DNA of 64,000 nucleotides from Novosphingobium sp. 18050 (GTDB taxonomy: Bacteria > Pseudomonadota > Alphaproteobacteria > Sphingomonadales > Sphingomonadaceae): the NCBI RefSeq assembly GCF_902706195.1, contig NZ_CACSJO010000001.1:372001-436000 (forward strand), given 5' to 3'. Below, piece by piece: positions 58,986 through 64,000 of this stretch. Position 1 is the first letter of the stretch. Every line of letters starts with the position of its first letter. The notes below the pieces were generated by a model. That model saw only the letters and a list, made by a program, of their open reading frames with translations, was not told where the DNA came from and ran no database searches. The translations under genes were made by a program, and so were the position numbers.

Positions 58986-61439
58986 TCACGCATTTCGCCC
59001 GCGCTCGAATGCATTGCGGGTCTTGAGGCTGGGGTCTTCGTTCCACGGCTCGTCCGGCCAGCGGTGGCGCGGGTAGCGGCCTTTCATGTCGCGCTGCACG
59101 TCGCGCCACGATCCGCGCCAGAAACCCGGCAGGTCGCGGGTGGTCTGGATCGGGCGGCCGGGGGGCGATGTCAGCTTGAGCAGCAGGGGCAGCGGCGGCT
59201 GGCCGAATGTCGGATGCCGGTCCAGCCCGAACAGCGCCTGCACCCGGACCTCGACCGAGGGACCGCCCTCGTCCTCGTAATCGATGGGGTGGGATGTGCC
59301 GGCAGGACTGCGAAATTCCGGCGGGGCGAGGCGGTCCAGCGCCTGCTGGTCGTCCCAGGTCAGCCGGTTGCGGAGGGCCTGCGACAGCGCCGCGCCGTCC
59401 AGCGCATCGAGGCGGCGGACCAGCAGCGGGCCAAGCCATTCCTCAAGGTCCGCCAGCAGAGCCTCCTCCGAAACGGCGGCGATCCCCGCGTAACGCGCGC
59501 GGCGCAGGAAAGAATGCGCGCCCTTGCCCATCGGCACCATGGCCAGGCCCTTAAGGCGGATACGTTCGATCAGGAAGGCGCGGATCGCCTCCGGGTCCGG
59601 CGCGGGATCGGGGCCGGTGGCGAGAGTGATCGCGCCCAGACGCCGTTCGAGGCGTGCCTCCACGCGGGCATCGTCGTCGTTCCAGCGCAGCACCGTGCGG
59701 CGCTCGATGGCATCGCCCAGCCACGCCTCGACTTCGGACGTTTCCAGCGAGGCGCCCGAAAGGATGCGGGCGCCCTTGGCCTGCCCCTGCGCATCGCCGA
59801 TCACCATCCAGTCGCGCGAGGCCAGCGGGGAGGCCGGGTCGAGCACATAGCCCCTGCCCCCGGCGCTCAGCCACGTCTCGCCCGAAGCATCGCGGCGGCG
59901 CGCGAGCATGTCCGGGCGGCCGAGTGCGACGAGCACGCCGGGCGGCACGTCATCCGGCTGCGAAGGCCCGCTGACCAGCGCCTGCGCCCGCCGCGCCCAG
60001 CCTGCCGCCAGCTTGCGCGAAGCCTGCGCGCGGGGCGAACGGTCGGCGTCCCAGCGCGAGAGGCGCTGCGCAAGGTCGTCGCTGCGCCCGCCAAGGCCGC
60101 GTTCCTGGAGCAGCAGCGCCAACCGGGCCGCGACTTCGGCCTCGCCATGCTCACCCGCGCGCAGGATCATCGCGGCCTGCGCCGGGTCCATCGGCAGGCT
60201 GGCGACCTTGCGGCCAAATGCGGTGATGCGCCCTTCCCCGTCCAGCGCGCCAAGCACCGCCAGCCCTCTACGCGCCGCATCGAGCGCGGGAACGGGCGGC
60301 GTATCGAGCCAGCCCATCGCGGCGGGATCGCCCGCGCCCCACTGCGCCAATGTCAGCGTCAGCGGCGTCAGGTCGCTGGTGAGCATTTCGGGCGGATCGA
60401 ACTCGGGCCGCCCGGCGTGGGCCGCTTCTTCCCACAAGCGGTAGGCGACGCCCGGCCCCTGCCGCGCCGCACGCCCTGCGCGCTGCGCGGCCGAGGCGCG
60501 GCTGGCGCGGTGGGTGACGAGCCGGGTCACGCCCGCCGCCTTATCGAACTCGGCCCGGCGCGAGAGGCCCGCATCGACCACCACCGAAACGCCGTCCAGC
60601 GTCAGCGAAGTTTCGGCGATGGCGGTCGCCAGCACGATCCGTCGGCGTCCATCAGGGTCGCGCCGGATGGCCGCGCGCTGGGCGCCCGGCTCGCATTGCC
60701 CATGGAGCGGCAGGACCAGCGCCGAGGGCAGCTTCTGCGCAAGGCTTTCCGCCACCCGCTCGATCTCGCGCACGCCGGGGAGGAAGGCGAGGACGTCGCC
60801 CTCCTGCTCGCGCCACGCGGTGAGGACGGCGGAGGCCATCGCATCCTCGATTCGCCGCTCCGCCGCATGGCCGAGCCAGCGGAAATCCAGCGGCCAGGCC
60901 TTGCCCGCACTCTCGATCACCGGCGTGCCTTCACCCAGCAGGCGGGCGAAGCGGGTGCCGTCGATGGTCGCGGACATGACGACGATCCGCAGGTCCTCGC
61001 GCAGCACAGCGCGGCTTTCGATGGCAAGGGCAAGGCCGAGGTCGCTGTCTAGGTGGCGCTCGTGCGCCTCGTCGAACAGCACGGCGGAAACGCCGGCAAG
61101 CTCGGGATCGGACAGGATCGTGGAGACGAAGATCGCTTCGGTCATCACCACTACCCGCGTGCGCGCGGTGCGCTTCACGTCGAGGCGGGTGACGTAGCCG
61201 ATGGTGCCGCCGGCCTGTTCGCCAAGCTGCTCGGCCATGCGTTCAGCCGCGGCGCGGGCGGCGACGCGGCGGGGCGACAGCAGGATCACGGTGCCGTTAC
61301 ACCAGTCCTCGCCCAGCAGTGCCGGGGCGAGCGCAGTGGTCTTGCCCGCGCCCGGCGGCGCGATCAGCACAGCGCCGGTGGTTTCGCGCAAGGCGGCAAG
61401 CAGGTCGGGCAGGACGGCGTGGATGGGCAGAGTAGTCAC
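58986..61439 (-). CDS. hrpB: ATP-dependent helicase HrpB
   Basis: An 817-residue DEAH-box helicase. Walker A is APPGAGKTT, DEAH is in VLFDEAHERHLDSD, motif III is MSATIDG, and the C-terminal helicase domain carries TAIAETSLTLDGV and RAGRAARQGPG. An HrpB-specific C-terminal domain follows. It starts from GTG at 61439. RNA target unknown in bacteria; often dispensable. Located between the SRP RNA region and the GGDEF-EAL gene. Confidence 0.94.
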   Translation of the reverse strand: MTTLPIHAVLPDLLAALRETTGAVLIAPPGAGKTTALAPALLGEDWCNGTVILLSPRRVAARAAAERMAEQLGEQAGGTIGYVTRLDVKRTARTRVVVMTEAIFVSTILSDPELAGVSAVLFDEAHERHLDSDLGLALAIESRAVLREDLRIVVMSATIDGTRFARLLGEGTPVIESAGKAWPLDFRWLGHAAERRIEDAMASAVLTAWREQEGDVLAFLPGVREIERVAESLAQKLPSALVLPLHGQCEPGAQRAAIRRDPDGRRRIVLATAIAETSLTLDGVSVVVDAGLSRRAEFDKAAGVTRLVTHRASRASAAQRAGRAARQGPGVAYRLWEEAAHAGRPEFDPPEMLTSDLTPLTLTLAQWGAGDPAAMGWLDTPPVPALDAARRGLAVLGALDGEGRITAFGRKVASLPMDPAQAAMILRAGEHGEAEVAARLALLLQERGLGGRSDDLAQRLSRWDADRSPRAQASRKLAAGWARRAQALVSGPSQPDDVPPGVLVALGRPDMLARRRDASGETWLSAGGRGYVLDPASPLASRDWMVIGDAQGQAKGARILSGASLETSEVEAWLGDAIERRTVLRWNDDDARVEARLERRLGAITLATGPDPAPDPEAIRAFLIERIRLKGLAMVPMGKGAHSFLRRARYAGIAAVSEEALLADLEEWLGPLLVRRLDALDGAALSQALRNRLTWDDQQALDRLAPPEFRSPAGTSHPIDYEDEGGPSVEVRVQALFGLDRHPTFGQPPLPLLLKLTSPPGRPIQTTRDLPGFWRGSWRDVQRDMKGRYPRHRWPDEPWNEDPSLKTRNAFERGRNA

Positions 61440-61617
61440 CTGCGCAGCCTTAGTGCGCTCCCCCGCCGTGGGAAAGCGCCGAGACGAACCGTGCCTGCGG
61501 CAGCCTGGCGCCCGACCGGGCCCGTTTTTCCGGAACGTCCACTCTTCCTAAAGACTTATCACGTAACTGCAGTCTTTCCGCCCCGTTCCTTTCAACTGTA
61601 CGCAGTTCCCGCATAGT

Positions 61618-63543
61618 ATGCATCGCGCCGGCCAATATCCCCTCAGCGTCGCGCAATACTTGCGCCTGCGTGAGCACATACCGCCGATGTATGGGCTGCT
61701 GCTGACAAACGCCGCGGTTCTGGCCTTCACTCACCGCGCGCTTGCCCCGCCGCTGCTCGTCTACTCCGTACCTGCGATTTTATTCGCCGCTTGCGTCGCG
61801 CGCGCGCTCATCTGGATGAGGCCCGTCAAGCCCGGCGAACTCGAAACCGCCTTGGTCGAAAGGCGGATGCGCAAGACGTTCGCGGTCGCAGCGGTAATGG
61901 CGATGGCTTTCATCGGATGGGCGCTCTGGCTCGACCAGTACGGCGGCCCCTACGAGCACGGCCATGTTGCGGTATTCATTTCGGTAACAGTGCTGGGCTG
62001 CGTGTTCTGCCTTGGCTTCCTGCCGAACGCCGCGGTCATGGTCTGTGCTTCAGTGCTCGGCACGTTCCTGGCCTATTCGATCTGGAACGGCACAGAAGTA
62101 CAGATCGCCATCGCCGGAAACATCGCGCTGGTCGCCGCCGTGATCCTCAAGATCCTGCGCACGTCGTACGCTTCCTTCGTCGATCTGGAGACATCCCAGC
62201 GCGACCTGCACTGCGAACGCAAGCAGGCGCATGCGCTGGGCGAGGAAAACGCCCGGCTCGCCCAGACAGACGCGCTGACCGGAATGCCCAACCGGCGCTA
62301 CTTCTTCAAGACGCTGGAAAGCCTGCTCACCCGGTCCGGCGAGGGCGACGTGTTCAGCGTGGGGCTGATCGACCTCGACCGCTTCAAGCCGGTGAACGAT
62401 ACTCATGGCCATGCCCAGGGCGACCGCCTGTTGCAGGTGATCGGCAGCCGGATGATGAGCCAGTGCCCGGCAGACGCAATCGTCGCGCGGCTTGGCGGCG
62501 ACGAGTTCGGGCTGATCGTGATGGGCGGCCCGGGGCACGCGGAGCGGATCGCAAACGATCTGTGCAAGGCGATCCGCGAGCCGGCGCGCATCGGCGACGC
62601 ACTTGTCTCGGTCGGGTGTTCAGCGGGCCTCTCGGTTTATCCCGTTACCGCCGTGACCGCCGATTTGCTCTATGACCGCGCCGACTTCGCACTCTATCAC
62701 GCCAAGAAGCACAAGCGCGGGCAATGCGTGCTGTTCTCGGACAAGCTGGAACGACTGATCCGCACGGAACAGGCGATCGACGCCGCGCTGCAGGGCGCCG
62801 ACCTCGCGCGCGAACTGACGCTCGTCTTCCAGCCGATCGTCGCTACCGAAGACCTCGATCCTATCGGCGTAGAATGCCTCGCGCGCTGGCATTCGCCGCG
62901 TCTTGGCGATGTCTCGCCGGAAATGCTGATCGCCGCTGGCGAACGGCTCGGCCGCGCGCGCGAAGTCACGCTCACGCTGTTCGACAAGGCCATGGATGCA
63001 TTGGCGCGGCTGCCGGCGCCGCTGCGCCTGTCATTCAACCTTTCGGGCAATGACGTCGGCAATACCGGGACCATCGACGCCTTGCTGTCGCGCCTCGAAG
63101 CTTCGGGTTGCGATCCCCGGCGCATGCTGATCGAGATCACCGAATCCTCGCTGATCCAGGAAATGGACAAGGCCGGCGCCACGCTGGAACGCCTGCGCGA
63201 AACCGGAATACGCATTGCGCTGGACGATTTCGGCACCGGCTATTCCAGCCTGTCGTCGCTGCACCAGTTGCCCCTCGACATGGTGAAGATCGACCGCAGC
63301 TTCGCCGTGCGGCTGGATGAAGCGGCCGGACGTCGGCTGATTACCGCGATTCGCCACCTTGCTCGCTCGCTCTCGCTGGAATGCGTGATCGAGGGGATCG
63401 AGACGGAGAACCAGTTGGTCAGCGCCCGCCTTGCCGGTTTCTCACTGGCACAGGGCTACTTCATTGCCCGGCCAATGCCGCTGGAGGACATGCTGGAGCG
63501 GCTGGCCCAGCCAGGCGCCTCGATGTGGGTCGCAGCGGGCTAG
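61618..63543 (+). CDS. Membrane-bound GGDEF-EAL protein
   Basis: A 641-residue cyclic-di-GMP enzyme candidate. N-terminal hydrophobic segments (about 25-175) form a membrane sensor region. The GGDEF domain (about 215-375) has an intact GGDEF at 293-297 but no RxxD inhibitory site upstream. The EAL domain has E419 in VECLARW (ECL for EAL), N474, E506, D536-D537 and K557, so phosphodiesterase residues are largely complete. It may synthesise and degrade the messenger, with net activity unresolved. An in-frame ATG at residue 24 is an alternative start. Confidence 0.9.
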   Translation: MHRAGQYPLSVAQYLRLREHIPPMYGLLLTNAAVLAFTHRALAPPLLVYSVPAILFAACVARALIWMRPVKPGELETALVERRMRKTFAVAAVMAMAFIGWALWLDQYGGPYEHGHVAVFISVTVLGCVFCLGFLPNAAVMVCASVLGTFLAYSIWNGTEVQIAIAGNIALVAAVILKILRTSYASFVDLETSQRDLHCERKQAHALGEENARLAQTDALTGMPNRRYFFKTLESLLTRSGEGDVFSVGLIDLDRFKPVNDTHGHAQGDRLLQVIGSRMMSQCPADAIVARLGGDEFGLIVMGGPGHAERIANDLCKAIREPARIGDALVSVGCSAGLSVYPVTAVTADLLYDRADFALYHAKKHKRGQCVLFSDKLERLIRTEQAIDAALQGADLARELTLVFQPIVATEDLDPIGVECLARWHSPRLGDVSPEMLIAAGERLGRAREVTLTLFDKAMDALARLPAPLRLSFNLSGNDVGNTGTIDALLSRLEASGCDPRRMLIEITESSLIQEMDKAGATLERLRETGIRIALDDFGTGYSSLSSLHQLPLDMVKIDRSFAVRLDEAAGRRLITAIRHLARSLSLECVIEGIETENQLVSARLAGFSLAQGYFIARPMPLEDMLERLAQPGASMWVAAG

Positions 63544-63570
63544 ATCAGCCCGGCGCCTTAGCCGGGGCGA

Positions 63571-64000
63571 TCACCCCGCCAGACGCGCTCCGTAATCGAT
63601 GCGGATGCGGACCCAGGTGCCGATCTGCTGCTTGCCGTTGATGCGCGGAGGCAGGACCTGGAACTGCCAGGCGGCGTTGAGCACAGCGCGGCCGAAGCCG
63701 GAACCACGCGGCGATTCGCCCAGGATCTGGCAGTTTTCGACGCGGTAATGGTCCTGTGTCTGGCAGGCGATCATGCCCCAGCCCTGACGCGGTCCGCTGG
63801 CATTGAGATAGCCGCCCAGCTGTGCATCGCTGGGTTCCTTGTACCATTCGGCATTGTAGAGCACCGCGCCGCCTGGACCCTCGCCCGGTCCGTAGGTCGA
63901 TCCGTTGCTGCCACCGCCGGGCGACGCATCGCCGTTACCGGGGCGCTTCATCGCACCGATATCGGCCGCCGCCATGTCCGAGCGGGACACCTTGAGGAAC
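63571..64000 (-). CDS. TonB-C-terminal-like protein, partial (5' end outside window)
   Basis: The reading frame is open to the window edge, so the N-terminus is missing; at least 142 residues are present. The visible part begins FLKVSRSDMAAADIG, then a Gly/Pro-rich segment (GNGDASPGGGSNGSTYG), and ends with FQVLPPRINGKQQIGTWVRIRIDYGA, a beta-strand pattern like the energy-transducer TonB C-terminal domain (Q-x-x-L-P-P). It has two Cys in IACQTQDHYRVENCQI. A TonB-like or exported protein is suggested; not certain. Confidence 0.6.
   Translation of the reverse strand, partial: FLKVSRSDMAAADIGAMKRPGNGDASPGGGSNGSTYGPGEGPGGAVLYNAEWYKEPSDAQLGGYLNASGPRQGWGMIACQTQDHYRVENCQILGESPRGSGFGRAVLNAAWQFQVLPPRINGKQQIGTWVRIRIDYGARLAG

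Noticed and set aside
58716..61052. A 778-codon open frame antisense to hrpB
   Set aside because: Arg/Gln-rich shadow; hrpB motifs are complete on the minus strand.

Overview
The window is a GC-rich (about 65 percent by eye), densely coding bacterial chromosome segment. Gene content and protein style point to an alphaproteobacterium of the Sphingomonadales, most likely Novosphingobium or a close relative. Supporting markers are HdaA, a DUF2794 protein, an NDUFS4-like complex I accessory subunit, the small alphaproteobacterial SRP RNA, the dnaX-ybaB pair, Flp pilins, a GTA-type holin, and frequent GTG and TTG starts set by good Shine-Dalgarno (SD) sites. This is inferred from recognised families, not from a database search. 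No CRISPR array, insertion sequence, integrase-type island or prophage block is visible. It reads as a core-genome segment.

Layout. 1-8 kb: two identical tandem tRNA-Arg(ACG) genes, a MutT Nudix hydrolase, two orphan Flp pilins, an M48-LysM metalloprotease, XerD, a 622-residue exported protein of unknown role with an overlapping 49-residue membrane peptide gene, and aroK-aroB (shikimate pathway). 8-18 kb: a POT peptide transporter, purS-purQ, an SDR dehydrogenase, an EF-hand protein, DUF2794, cysE, hdaA, a DUF2066-like protein, and divergent purM-purN, where PurN carries a C-terminal MmcQ/YjbR-like domain. 18-27 kb: ndk, the pepA-holC pair, and the classic lptD-surA-pdxA-rsmA operon. 27-30 kb: yajC-secD-secF.

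30-39 kb: tRNA-Pro(GGG), a small HTH protein, a 3TM holin, a lipoprotein, aroQ, an anchored protein, an Lrp regulator, a histidine-kinase-like protein with a degraded ATPase domain next to a polysaccharide deacetylase, an intracellular PHA depolymerase, a GST and a small Cys-rich protein. 39-46 kb: tRNA-Pro(TGG), tRNA-Ile(CAT), an M1 aminopeptidase, rpsF-rpsR-rplI, a GNAT acetyltransferase and AMP nucleosidase. 46-53 kb: a sulfotransferase, an M2 (ACE-like) peptidase, an alpha/beta hydrolase, GFA, DUF1993, asd and a DUF418 membrane protein. 53-64 kb: lon with a sigma-32-like promoter, ybaB, dnaX, the SRP RNA with its own promoter, an NDUFS4-like subunit, hrpB, a GGDEF-EAL protein, and the 3' part of a TonB-like protein cut by the window edge.

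Functional themes are aromatic amino acid precursors (aroK, aroB, aroQ), late purine synthesis (purS, purQ, purM, purN), envelope biogenesis (lptD, surA, yajC-secD-secF), replication (hdaA, holC, dnaX, ybaB) and proteolysis (lon, pepA, M1, M2, M48). I did not find a convincing new multi-gene system. The most interesting items are the PurN-YjbR fusion, the kinase-like protein lacking ATP-binding motifs, two small overlooked genes, a hairpin-rich intergenic block at 7.8-7.9 kb, three palindromic repeat families, and an AT-rich promoter/operator patch before the DUF418 gene.
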